From Isoetes taiwanensis (Eukaryota > Streptophyta > Lycopodiopsida > Isoetales > Isoetaceae), in contig JAJEKV010000022.1 in the NCBI GenBank assembly GCA_021234155.1, positions 5,849,852-5,913,851 on the forward strand: a stretch of 64,000 nt of DNA. The letters are read 5' to 3'. This document shows positions 1 to 9,030 of the stretch, one piece after another. Position numbers and translations under genes: made by a program. The notes beneath the pieces are model-generated. The model saw only the letters and a list, made by a program, of their open reading frames with translations, did no database searches and was not told the origin of the DNA. How positions within the stretch are numbered: the first letter of the stretch is position 1; each line of letters opens with the position of its first letter.

Positions 1-1251
1 CTCTTCATTGCAATAACATTGAGGATATTGATCACATTTTTTCATGCCCTAAACTTTCAACATTTTGGAACTGGTTTGAACAGGTCTTTCAAGTCAGGAG
101 GCAAAGAAGTATTGTAAATTTTCTTATGTCTGACAATAAATTTAAAAATTCTATATCCTTCATAGCTTTATGGAATATTTGGAAGCATAGGAATAGATGT
201 TTGCATGGGGGACACAATCTTTCTATATCATGGATTAAATGGCGGGTTATTTATGATATTGAGCTCACAGCAACTGCTTATAAATATAAAAGTGGTGATT
301 CTCAAATTGATAATAATTGGTTTTCTATTCAGGCTCTTATGGTTTTTTCAAGCTTTTCTGTAATCACACATTGTCTAATTCTGATACTATTGATGCTAGA
401 TTATCTGATGAACTGCAAATACAAGCTCAATCTCGACCTAGATGATGCTGAAGTCTCAAAATACCATCCACCAAGGAATTTGTCAGTACATAGAATCTGG
501 GATTACAATTTTTGGTCTGGATCAGTAAGAGGAAGATTAATTCAAGGTATTCAGGAAGTTCAGCAGAAAGAAATCATATGGGGCAGGGAATTCTCGAAGA
601 AAACATATCTTATGTTCATTTTGTTCTGGTTTTTGGAAAATAACAGTGCCAACATGACAGATCAACAGTTTGAATTCTATAGAGAATGTTATTATTATCA
701 CAGAGGCAGGGCAGATTGCTATGGTACCATGATTCATCTCATGTCCACTTGTAACTCAGACAGGTTGATTGAGTTAGTTAATTGGGGAAGTAATGGCAGA
801 CCAATTTTGCAGCCACAATTCCGAGACTATTTCCACTTTCTTGACACTTATGAATTCTGATCCCTGTTTGTCTCACTTTTGTTGCCTCATTTTTGTTCAG
901 GTTTTTGGCTCTACAATATCTGCAGGAGTTCTTCGATCTACAGCTTCAAGTCTTACCTACCTGATGGAGCAGTCCTGCTTTGTAAGGATCCTTCTGCAAG
1001 AGTCCTTCTGCACTCTTATTCAAAAGGCATTTTTGAAGACATCCCATAATATTTAAGCTTTAAAATATTGTGTGCATGAAATTTCATTCATGCCTAATAT
1101 TTAAATTCTAAACTATATGATGCTACTGAATTGAGGTTCTTTAACTCAATTCCTTACTATGATGATCATATTTTATGATACTTAACTTTATGTTTATTTA
1201 TTTTCCATAATTAATGACTAAAAAGCTTCACTCTTTCAAAAAAAAAAAAAA
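1..1251 (+). mobile_element. L1-type LINE, 3' end with poly(A) tail
   Basis: The 3' end of a plant L1-type LINE, cut by the left window edge. Bases 1-125 read as the zinc-binding tail of a reverse transcriptase (a Cys, then HIFSCPK and a Trp). This runs into the open stretch 126-860, which begins with ALWNIWKHRNRCLHGG, the linker usually found after that domain in plant LINE ORF2. Near 774-810 the peptide LVNWGSNGRP resembles the end of a LINE RNase H domain (ADxLANWGS type). The middle of the open stretch does not align well with RNase H, so a frame change is likely. A run of 14 A at 1238-1251 marks the 3' end. A second piece of the same family, with near-identical RCLHGGHK wording, lies at 46.85-47.06 kb. 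Confidence 0.72.
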
Positions 1252-1672
1252 CAATGCTATATGTACTATACCTATAAGTTGACAGGTCAAATTGTGCTTT
1301 TGTCTTATTAATATTGTACTAAACATACTAGTGCATAAAGTACGTATGTATGGTATGTATTTAATAAAAAAAATCCAAATGATCCAAATTATATTAGACC
1401 ATTGAAAAAGTATAAAACTATAAAATTGGAATAAAAAGAATAACCAAAACCTCGTGCAAAATTTTCTTTCCCTTTTACATGCATTTTTCCCCCTCTTTCT
1501 CCTTTCCTAGCTTCGGAATAGAGATGGGGATGCAATCTCTTTTTGCTACTTCTTTTTTGCAAATAAGGTAGGCTGCAAATGCTCTGGCCGCCTCTCTTTC
1601 CAGGTTTCGTTTTTGTTTTTCCAGCATATTCTTTATTGTGTGATTATTCGTAGGTGAATCCAAATGAAATAG
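1252..1672. other. AT-rich non-coding stretch
   Basis: No gene seen. AT-rich sequence with a GTAC-rich patch (1335-1360) that resembles the patches at 2050-2200 and 4390-4540. A pyrimidine-rich tract with a splice-acceptor-like TAG just precedes the coding trace at 1673. Confidence 0.4.
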
Positions 1673-1942
1673 ATGTCACAAAAGACTCTTGATCTTCTGC
1701 CTCCTAGCCATGGTAATGACATTGATTAAGAGATTTATGAAACATATTTTCAAGAGATTATGAGCTTGAGAAGAAGGACAAGGAGTATGACAAGAAATGT
1801 AGCATCTCATCACAATGACCTTTTACCAGCCGAATAGGTAGGCATTGACAAAAAAGAACATCTACTCATAGTAGGCGAGTTGACACGATCAATCTTAGCT
1901 GCTGGTTTACCAAATGAAGATGTACTTAATTTTCTACAGTAA
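1673..1942 (+). pseudogene. degenerate coding trace, unrecognised
   Basis: From the ATG at 1673 one frame reads about 89 codons with protein-like composition, interrupted by three stops (TAA near 1727, TAG near 1837, TAA at the end). Recognisable stretches are LRRRTRSMTRN and VGELTRSILAAGLPNEDVL. I do not recognise the family. An acceptor-like site sits just upstream, so this may be an internal exon of a dead gene. The left breakpoint of the 2.35-kb tandem duplication falls inside it at about 1752, so the second half is repeated at 4097-4290. It could be chance, but the same frame is legible in both copies. Confidence 0.3.
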
Positions 1943-2492
1943 TATATTCTGGTTTATTATTTAAAACTTGTAAGTTCTTTTCCTATTAATTGTTATTGCA
2001 ACTATTTTAACTGTAATACAAAAAAATAGTTTTCAAAAGATTACAGGACGTAAACATACTATACGTAAAGTACGTAGTTTATATATTTAAAAAGTATTTT
2101 ATACTTTTAAAAAAAATATTTAAAGTACTTTTAAAATGAGTAGAGGTATGCGTACGGTATTAATACGTTAAGCACATATAATACACGTACCATACTCCAG
2201 TGACTTTGAATTCCTAGCATAACTTCTTTAACTCTAAAAGGAAAATAAGGGGGTAGCTACGCATTATAATAATAATAATAATACACTATAAAAGAATCCG
2301 CTTGTTCTAACTACTGGACATCAAATAACCCAATATTCTGTTGATGAGTTTTCCATGTATCTTTTTGCAAGTTGAGTGACAATGTGATGTCAAGCTATTA
2401 CTACTCCTTATTAGTATATACTCCTTCAACACTAGACCACAACCTCCACCATCTAACAAATAAATAACTTATTCAGACTAAAGAGGATGAGA

Positions 2493-3858
2493 TTAGTGCG
2501 CATAATTTTTTAGCTCTGGGTACCCTAGTAAAGAGTTTGATTTTCTGTGATTTTCTGGAACAAAGATATGAGTAGCAGGGTCAAGTATGACGTGGTCGAT
2601 GTTTTGAGGCATCCGGACATGCCTACCAAATCCCGAGAAGACAATGAGCATGAATATCCCTTCTTCTCTCCATGAGCTAAACTGCCAGTGTATCACTGCT
2701 ATCCTTCCATCGATGAGGAGCGGAAGGTAGTATTTGAGGGCCTTTCATGTTCTCCTCCTCCTGTATCTTCTTTGGTCTTGATGACAGCCCTGTACTTCCC
2801 GGAGTACTCGTCCATTGATACTGCTGTCAAGTCTTTGTAGTTTGCAAACATGAACCTGAAGGAGGTCAAGTTGACTCCGCTTCTCCCGGTTGACGCCGTT
2901 GATGAAGAGCTGGGCAGGAGTGTGCTCATCGTCTTGCCCCGAATGCCCATCTGTTCTTGGATGGCGATGAATTCCTCCTCTGAAAGCAGTGTCATCATCT
3001 GTCGGATATTGCTGTAAGCCTTGATGTCGGATGATGACTGCCCGATATAAGTGTGGGCTTCCCTGATGCTGATAGAGAAGTCTTGCATTTTTGGTGCAGG
3101 AGGTGTAGGAGCTCGTCCATCCTGTATCTTCAGTCTCTGCACTCTGGAAGGTTCTTTATGTCATGCAACAGGAGGTACTCTTGGCCTTCGATGATGATCG
3201 GGGGGTTAAGCTGGTGATGCTTAACCCGAGCGAGGGAGCTATCCTTGTCATCCTCATGCCTTCTTCGAAGCCCTGAAGTTCTTGTTCTGCTTGCTGCCCT
3301 TCCTAGATAGGATCGACATTGATGAGGTCCTCGACGTCATAGCCTTGTCCGACTTCTTCTTCCTCCTCCTGTTTTGAGCCTTCATACTCCAGGAGCAGCT
3401 GCTCTTCCGCTGTGGAGGCAGGGGGTTCTATGTTCATTGGCTGAATGGAGGGTTCCTCCACTTGAGTTTGGGCTCTGTGGGATAAGAAGATGGCTATAGT
3501 AGCAGTATAAGAGAAATATCTCTTCCTATTTATGGATATGGTCATGTAGTCTGGCATGCGACTGGTTCTATTTTCTAAGTGCTTGTTGATGTTTGGAACA
3601 TCGCTCATTGCGCTCAAAGACCTGTCCTAGGTGCAAAGTACACTATGTATGGCGGAAGCTCTACCAATGAAGGGCCTAACTTAGCTTGAAACTCTCGCAT
3701 GATCTCTTGGTAGAATGGTGTGGCAGTTATGGTAGCATCAACATCAATTTCTTTCTAGAAGACAGCAAAGGCAGGGTTGACATCATCCTCTGCCACATGA
3801 GTAGTGGCATTGTACCATCGCCTGAATAAAGAAATTGCCTGAATAAAGAAGTAACCAT
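2493..3858 (-). pseudogene. unrecognised TATA-driven gene, copy 1 (broken)
   Basis: Minus-strand gene of roughly 420 codons that I do not recognise. The start is the ATG at 3858, about 110 bases below a TATA box. Readable blocks in order are: an N-terminal part, here thrown out of frame by a 17-base tandem slip near 3830; a 104-residue block (3617-3303) with DVPNINKHLENR and an acidic EEEEEVG run ending in a TAG; a block at 3142-2699 with MMTLLSEEEFIAIQEQMG and an SSSSTAST linker; and a C-terminal block at 2696-2493 with IDHVILDPATHIF. The lesions differ from those of copy 2, so the common ancestor was probably intact when duplicated. No signal peptide or membrane segment is evident. It shares promoter layout with the histone-like gene next door. 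Confidence 0.5.
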
Positions 3859-3968
3859 GATGCTGATGTGGATGGTATCAACAAATAGATATGCAAGCGC
3901 CTTTGTGAGCAGAAAAAATTGCTTTGGAGTGAGGAGTGAGACTGTGAAATGCAAATGAGGGTCGTGGC

Positions 3969-4012
3969 TATATTTATAGGCAGAACTCTAACTTGGGAAA
4001 TTTTTAGGGTTT
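3969..4012 (-). promoter_or_regulatory. TATA box and AAACCCTAAAA motif, copy 1
   Basis: On the minus strand AAACCCTAAAA (4012-4002) is followed about 25 bases later by CTATAAATATAG (3979-3969), 111 bases above the ATG at 3858. AAACCCTAA (telo-box) motifs are known in plant promoters. The same order recurs at 6331-6374 and 8509-8538. Confidence 0.6.
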
Positions 4013-4839
4013 GGATATATCTATCACTTCAAGGTCTAAGTAGGTATTTGATAGGTAGTCTAAGGTTATGAGCATCTAAAGGACTTCCTAATGATCAAGA
4101 GATTATGAGCTTGAGAAGAAGGACAAGGAGTATGACAAGAAATGTAGCATCTCATCACAATGGCCTTTTACCAGCCGAATAGGTAGGCATTGAGAAAAAA
4201 GAACGTCTACTCATAGTAGGCGAGTTGACACGATCAATCTTAGCTGCTGGTTTACCAAATGAAGATGTACTTAATTTTCTAGAGTAATATATTCTGGTTT
4301 ATTATTTAAAACTTGTAAATTCTTTTCCTATTAATTGTTATTGCAACTATTTTAACTGTAATACAAAAAAATAGTTTTCAAAAGATTACAGGACGTACTT
4401 AACATACTATACGTAAAGTACGTAGTTTATATATTTAAAAAGTATTTTATACTTTTAAAAAAATATTTAAAGTACTTTTAAAATGAGTAGAGGTATGCGT
4501 ACGGTATTAATACATTAAGCACATATAATACACGTACCATACTCCAGTGACTTTGAATTCCTAGCATAACTTCTTGAACTCTAAAAGGAAAATAAGGGGG
4601 TAGCTACGCATTATAATAATAATAATAATACACTATAAAAGAATCCGCTTGTTCTAACTACTGGACATCAAATAACCCAATATTCTGTTGATGAGTTTTC
4701 CATGTATCTTTTTGCAAGTCGAATGACAATGTCATGTCAAGCTATTACTACTCCTTATTAGTATATACTCCTTCAACACTAGACCACAACCTCCACCATC
4801 TAACAAATAAATAACTTATTCAGACTAAAGAGGATGAGA

Positions 4840-6222
4840 TTAGTGCGCATAATTTTTTAGCTCTGGGTGCCCTATTAAAGAGTTTGATTTTCTGTGATTT
4901 TCTGGAAGAAAGATATGAGTAGCAGGGTCAAGTATGACATGGTCGATGTTTTGAGGCATCCGGACATGTCTACCAAATTCCCAGAGGATAATGGGCATGA
5001 ATATCCCTTCTTCTCTCCATGAGCTAAACTGCCAGTGTATCATTGCTATCCTTCCATCGATGAGGAGCGGAAGATAGTATTTGAGGGCCTTTCATGTTCT
5101 CCTCCTCCTATATCTTCTTTGGTCTTGATGCCGGCCCTGTACTTCCCGGAGTACTCGTCCATTGATACTGTTGTCAAGTCCTTGTAGTTTGCAAACATGA
5201 ACCCGAAGGAGGTCAAGTTGACTCCGCTTCTCTCGACCCCGGTTGACGCCGTTGATGAAGAGCTGGGCAGAAGTGTGCTCATCGTCTTGCCCCGAATGCC
5301 CATCTGTTCTTGGATGGCGATGAATTCCTCCTCTGAAAGCAGTGTCATCATCTGTCGGATATTGCTGTAAGCCTTGACATCGGATGATGACTGCCCGATA
5401 TAAGTGTGGGCTTCCCTGATGCTGATAGGGAAGTCTTGAGTTTCCTAGTCGATGAAATCATCGAGGTCGGGCTGTTGGTGCAGGAGGTGTAGGAGCTCGT
5501 CCATCCTGTATCTTCAGTCTCTGCACTCTGGAAGGTTCTTTATGTCATGCAACAGGAGGTACTCTTGGCCTTCGATGATGACCGGGGGTTAAGCTGGTGA
5601 TGCTTAACCCGAGCGAGGTAGCTATCCTTGTCATCCTCAGGCCTTCTTCGAAGCCCTGAAGTTCTTGTTCTGCTTGCTGCCCTTCCTGGATAGGATCGAC
5701 ATCCATGAGGTCCTCGACGTCATAGCCTTGTCCGCCTTCTTCTTCCTCCTTCTGTTTTGAGCCTTCATTCTCCAGGAGCAGCTGCTCTTCCGCTGTGGAG
5801 GCAGGGGTTCTATGTTCATTGGCTGAATGGAGGGTTCCTCCACTTGAGTTTGGGCTCTGTGGGATAAGAAGATGGCTAAGTAGCAGTATAAGAGAAATAT
5901 CTCTTCCTATTTATGGATATGGTCATGTAGTCTGGCATGCGACTGGTTCTATTTTCTAAGTGCTTGTTGATGTTTGGAACATCGCTCAGTGCGCTTAAAG
6001 AGCTGTCCTAGGTGCAAAGTACACTATGTATGGTGGAAGCTCTACCAATGAAGGGTCTATCTTAGCTTGGAACTCTCGCATGATCTCTTGGTAGAATGGT
6101 GTGGCAGTTATGGTAGCATCAACATCAATTTCTTTCTGGAAGACAGCAAAGGCAGGGTTGATATCGGCCTCTGCCACATGAGTAGTGGCATTGTACCATC
6201 GCCTGAATAAAGAAGTGGGCAT
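4840..6222 (-). pseudogene. unrecognised TATA-driven gene, copy 2 (broken)
   Basis: Second copy of the gene at 2493-3858. Here the N-terminal exon-like block is intact for 75 codons from the ATG at 6222 (begins MPTSLFRRWYNATTHV) and stops after YFAPRTAL. Small deletions near 5878 and 5806 then break the acidic region, and the central block (5351-5046, MMTLLSEEEF...) and the C-terminal block (5043-4840, EEGIFMPIILWEFGRHV) are again legible in separate frames. Homology is unknown to me. The composition (acidic linker, Ser-rich linker, two compact blocks) suggests a soluble multi-domain protein. This copy keeps the longer upstream region and so may be the older locus. Confidence 0.5.
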
Positions 6223-6330
6223 GATGCTGATGTGGATGGTATCAACAAATAGATATGCAAGTGCCTTTGTGAGCAGAAAAATCGCTTTGGAGTGAGGAGT
6301 GAAACTGTGAAATGCAAATGAGGGTCGTGG

Positions 6331-6374
6331 CTATATTTATCGGCAGAACCCTAACTTGGGAAATTTTTAGGGTT
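6331..6374 (-). promoter_or_regulatory. TATA box and AAACCCTAAAA motif, copy 2
   Basis: AAACCCTAAAA on the minus strand (6374-6364), then ATAAATATAG (6340-6331), about 110 bases above the ATG at 6222. An ATTTGCAT octamer lies between the TATA box and the start codon. The layout matches the promoter of the histone H3-like gene. Confidence 0.6.
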
Positions 6375-6526
6375 TGGATATATCTATCAGTTCAATGTCT
6401 AAGTAGGTATTTGATAGGTAGTCTAAGGTTATGAGCATCTAAAGGACTTCCTAATGATCTTATTGCAACAAACTTCATCTAATTTGGAGGTAGTTTGGAT
6501 GAGTTATAGCTATTTAATTCGGACCA

Positions 6527-6589
6527 CTCACATAGTGCGCGAGAGGGCCGAGTTAATTGTTAACTAAGCGTCTGGGCGCACTTTGTGAG
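6527..6589. repeat. 63-bp hairpin element, copy 1
   Basis: Terminal inverted repeats of 14 bases with one mismatch (CTCACATAGTGCGC at the left, GCGCACTTTGTGAG at the right). Inside is a second dyad, GTTAATTGTTAAC. A second copy lies 201 bases further on, and a collapsed copy lies upstream of the H3-like gene. Confidence 0.75.
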
Positions 6590-6727
6590 GCGTGGCCTCC
6601 TGTTTGGGTCCTAGATGATTGTAAAATTTTGGTATAAGAGTAGAATCCTTATCTTGCGGAGTTAAGCCAGGATATGCCCTTAGTTTCTGGTTTTGGACTT
6701 GTCTAGGTATAGATCTGTGGCCAAACA

Positions 6728-6791
6728 CTCACACAGTATGCGAGAGGGCCGAGTTAAATTTTAACTAAGGGCCCTGGCGCACTCTGTAAAG
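6728..6791. repeat. 63-bp hairpin element, copy 2
   Basis: Same order of blocks as 6527-6589 (CTCACACAGTATGCGAGAGG, GAGTTAA..TTAACTAAG, GGCGCACTCTGTAAAG) with more mismatches in the outer stem. The flanking GGGCCTCC is also shared with copy 1 (GTGGCCTCC), so the repeated unit is slightly longer than the hairpin. Confidence 0.65.
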
Positions 6792-6934
6792 GATGGGCCT
6801 CCATTAAGTCGCTTTTGTCCAAATTAAATAAAATAATTTACACATGCGATCAATACAACTATATCAAGGACATTATTACACCTTACAACTCAAAATTAAT
6901 AACTTTTATATTACAAAATTTTTATATACAATGC

Positions 6935-8405
6935 TTAGCAATCTTCCGTCTTTATGAATCTTGCCAGCTTCATATCTCTGAGCGTGCACGTGACTCTCTT
7001 CGCATGAAGAGCGTATGCTAGCGAGTCTTCAAAATATTGCACCAGGGTGAAAGCATGCTAGGGTGTACCATCTAAAGTTCTTTTTAGGGAGTGCGAAACT
7101 ACCCAGAAAAGTACCCAACACTGGGTACTGGGAACTTGCATTAATGTCTCAATAAACAATAAGTTTGAGAGTTTATTCATCCATTTTAGTCTCTAATAGT
7201 ATTATCATCCTCTAATACTATAGATTGATATGTTATTGATCTTCAACTCAAAAATTTTGGATTGATTTTAATGGAAAGAAAAAATAGAAAGTACCAGTTT
7301 TAAAAGTACCCAGTGTAGGTACTTTTGAGGGTTCCAAAAGTGGTACACCGTAGCATGCTTTCACCCACCAGCTTTTGCTCCACTGCGTCCTGCAAGGCGA
7401 ATAGCATTTCATCTGTGACTCACTTATCCTTGTCGAATTCTTGCAAGATCTCCTGGGTCAGTCTTGTGGCTGCTCTCGGGATCAGAAGTCCGTAGCTTCT
7501 CTAGAAGTGCCAAATCTTCTGAGCAGCTTTGGCGAAGTACGAGTCCGTCTTTCGCTTCATGGAATTCTTTGGCAGTACGGGTTGTTCTCTGGGGGCGGCT
7601 TCAGGGTGTTTTCTTTGGTTGGCCTTCCTCTTTCCACGTTCGTAACCTTGTACTCTTCATAGTATTTGGAGTACGCCTCATACATCTTCATATACTCCTT
7701 GTACTCCTTCAGCTTTCTCTTGTACTCTCGCTCGTGCTTGAGTACGTATGACTCCCGTGCTGGCTTGGGCTTCTTCAGATCTGCAGCTGGTTTCGGCCAT
7801 GCCAGGTAGGGAGGTGAGGCTGCAACTTCCTGGTTGTCGGGATTTGAGAGTCCCGATCCTTTTGTCTGGCAGGGGATCCTTCAAGCATCATCGTCTGTGT
7901 CTGTGTCCAAGGAGGATGATGGCAGTCTGTCTGGCTCCTTCTCTGTTATTTTCACCCCTTTGCTGGGTGTGTTCTTCGTTTTCCTCTGGGGTTTCTTCGG
8001 GGGAGCTGGGTCCTTCTCTTTCTTTTTCCTCTACTTCAAGAGTTCCACCTTCTCTGCAAATCTCCTTCTTTTGGCTTCCCTCTTCTTCTTGCTGATTTTC
8101 TTGATGCGACGTGCCAACTTCTCTGTTGATGTAGCGTCCTCCTCCTCATCATCCTCCCCGTCCCCATCCTCCTATTTCTCCGGGTTCTCTTGCTGATCAG
8201 GATTCAGTTGGTGCCCTTGTTGATCATGATCTTGGTCGTTCTTCTCATGGTTCTCTGGGTTTGACGGGTCCGGGTTTGGGTTTGGGGTCTTTTCATTTTT
8301 GGCTCGCTCTCGAGGCTCTCTTGCCTTCCGTTCGGCGGCAAGCACTTGGATGCTTGTCGATCCACCCTCCATAACCACTCGAGCAGTCTGTTTGGTGCGG
8401 GCCAT
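6935..8405 (-). pseudogene. histone H3-like protein with very long tail insert (broken, MITE-split)
   Basis: Starts at the ATG 8405-8403, 104 bases below a TATA box. Residues 1-9 are MARTKQTAR, identical to the histone H3 N terminus, then VVMEGGSTS. About 280 codons of Lys/Arg/Glu/Asp/Pro-rich sequence follow (PNPNPDPSNPEN, ARRIKKISKKK, a Tyr/Lys/Glu helix EYKEYMKMYEAYSKYYEEY). The 3' part is an H3 fold: GLLIPRAATRLTQEILQEF aligns with the alpha1 region, FALQDAVEQKLV with alpha2, and after the MITE QYFEDSLAYALHAKRVTC and RDMKLARFIK with alpha2-alpha3, ending TAA at 6937-6935. Canonical H3 has about 35 residues between tail residue 9 and the fold. Lesions: stops at 8172, 8031, 7881, 7501 and 7420, a frame change near 7640, and the MITE. 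All five stops fit C-to-T change; the one at 7501 replaces the Gln of H3 YQKS. Seen: tail, fold, order and strand. Inferred: a chromatin protein gene now dead. Confidence 0.85.
7046..7365. mobile_element. 320-bp MITE with 6-bp target duplication
   Basis: Terminal inverted repeats of about 25 bases (GGTGAAAGCATGCTAGGGTG at the left; the reverse complement with one change at the right) enclose AT-rich DNA with no ORF. A second inner inverted pair surrounds the AGTACCCA..CACTGGGTACT blocks. The flanks are CACCAG at 7040-7045 and CACCAG at 7366-7371. Six bases is not the usual target size of hAT (8), Mutator (9-11), CACTA (3), PIF/Harbinger (3) or Tc1 (2) elements. Removing the element and one CACCAG rejoins the H3-like frame exactly. 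Confidence 0.88.
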
Positions 8406-8508
8406 ATTTTGAAATACTGCGATCGCCTTCCAAGCGCCTAAAAATTGTCTTCTTGATCGGAGAGGAGCAAGTTGGAGGAGTACGGTGAGAATGAAGAACC
8501 CTAAGGGT

Positions 8509-8538
8509 CTATTTATAGGTCTGGGAGTTTTAGGGTTT
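8509..8538 (-). promoter_or_regulatory. promoter of the H3-like gene (AAACCCTAAAA plus TATA)
   Basis: Minus strand: AAACCCTAAAA at 8538-8528, then CTATAAATAG at 8518-8509, 104 bases above the ATG. A second AACCCTAA-type motif in the opposite direction (TTAGGGTT) lies just below the TATA box. The short upstream element at 8632-8652 lies about 95 bases further up. Confidence 0.65.
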
Positions 8539-8631
8539 CGACCTGCAATTTTCATGTTATACCATTATTTAAAACATTAGTGTTTGCTGGATTAAGACAT
8601 TAGGTTCCTTAGACAAAAAGTACTGCTACCA

Positions 8632-8652
8632 CTCATACAGTGCGCTCTGTGA
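8632..8652. repeat. collapsed hairpin element upstream of the H3-like gene
   Basis: CTCATACAGTGCG followed directly by CTCTGTGAG joins the two arms of the 63-bp hairpin element with the centre missing. It is about 115 bases above the TATA box; in the neighbouring gene the complete element is about 190 bases above the TATA box. Confidence 0.5.
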
Positions 8653-8804
8653 GGGATTACTCCTTTTTGGCTCTATTTTAGGTTTTCTAAACAGTCTCTT
8701 AGTGTTATAATATGATTCCTTGACTTAAATTCAAATTCTAAACTGCCCTGTGCTATTAGATTACTCTAATTATGCATCTTCGGGTAAAAGAATGCTAGAG
8801 TGTC

Positions 8805-8824
8805 CTACATTTGGCCAAATGTAG
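8805..8824. repeat. 20-bp perfect palindrome
   Basis: CTACATTTGGCCAAATGTAG equals its own reverse complement. The preceding bases GGGTAAAAGAATGCTAGAGTG (8782-8802) resemble the end of the 320-bp MITE, so this may be the stub of a related element. I could not find the opposite end. Confidence 0.55.
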
Positions 8825-9030
8825 AGTAAGAGATGTATCACATTTCAAATACGTAACCATTTTTTCAGTATGTACATAATAGCTATATTAAGGAAGCTTT
8901 TTTTGCGGAACTACTTGCCATGTCAACTAAAACGCAATCATGAAGCAGATTTCATTCCCACAACTCTAACCACTCCAAGAAACGCCAGAACTTTAGGAGA
9001 ATTTTCTACTTTCTGACGAAAGAACGGAAA

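Larger units (their letters stand above)
1752..4096. repeat. tandem duplication, unit 1 (2.35 kb)
   Basis: The left of two direct, head-to-tail copies. It starts with AAGAGATTATGAGCTTGAG and ends with GGACTTCCTAATGATC. The two copies agree over their whole length apart from scattered substitutions and small indels. The junction shares only TC with the flank, so this looks like a segmental tandem duplication rather than a transposon. Each unit holds one copy of a minus-strand gene and its promoter. Confidence 0.93.
4097..6459. repeat. tandem duplication, unit 2 (2.36 kb)
   Basis: The right-hand copy of the unit at 1752-4096, in the same orientation. It differs by small indels. For example, the ATAGTAG of copy 1 near 3490 has lost two bases near 5878, and copy 2 has extra sequence near 5440. 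Only this copy continues into the upstream region (6460-6800) with the palindromic elements, so unit 1 lost its distal promoter in the duplication. Confidence 0.93.

Noticed and set aside
7441-8196. Plus-strand open frames opposite the H3-like gene
   Set aside because: Ser/Phe/Leu-rich composition is the mirror of the Lys/Glu-rich minus strand; they are shadows of the real coding strand.
8384-8405. Chance match of nine residues to the histone H3 tail
   Set aside because: Considered and dismissed: the match begins exactly at the start codon under a promoter, and an H3 fold follows on the same strand in the expected order.
6935-8405. Ordinary centromeric H3 (CENH3)
   Set aside because: CENH3 tails normally lose ARTKQTAR and have tails of about 40-100 residues; this protein keeps the tail start and has a far longer insert.
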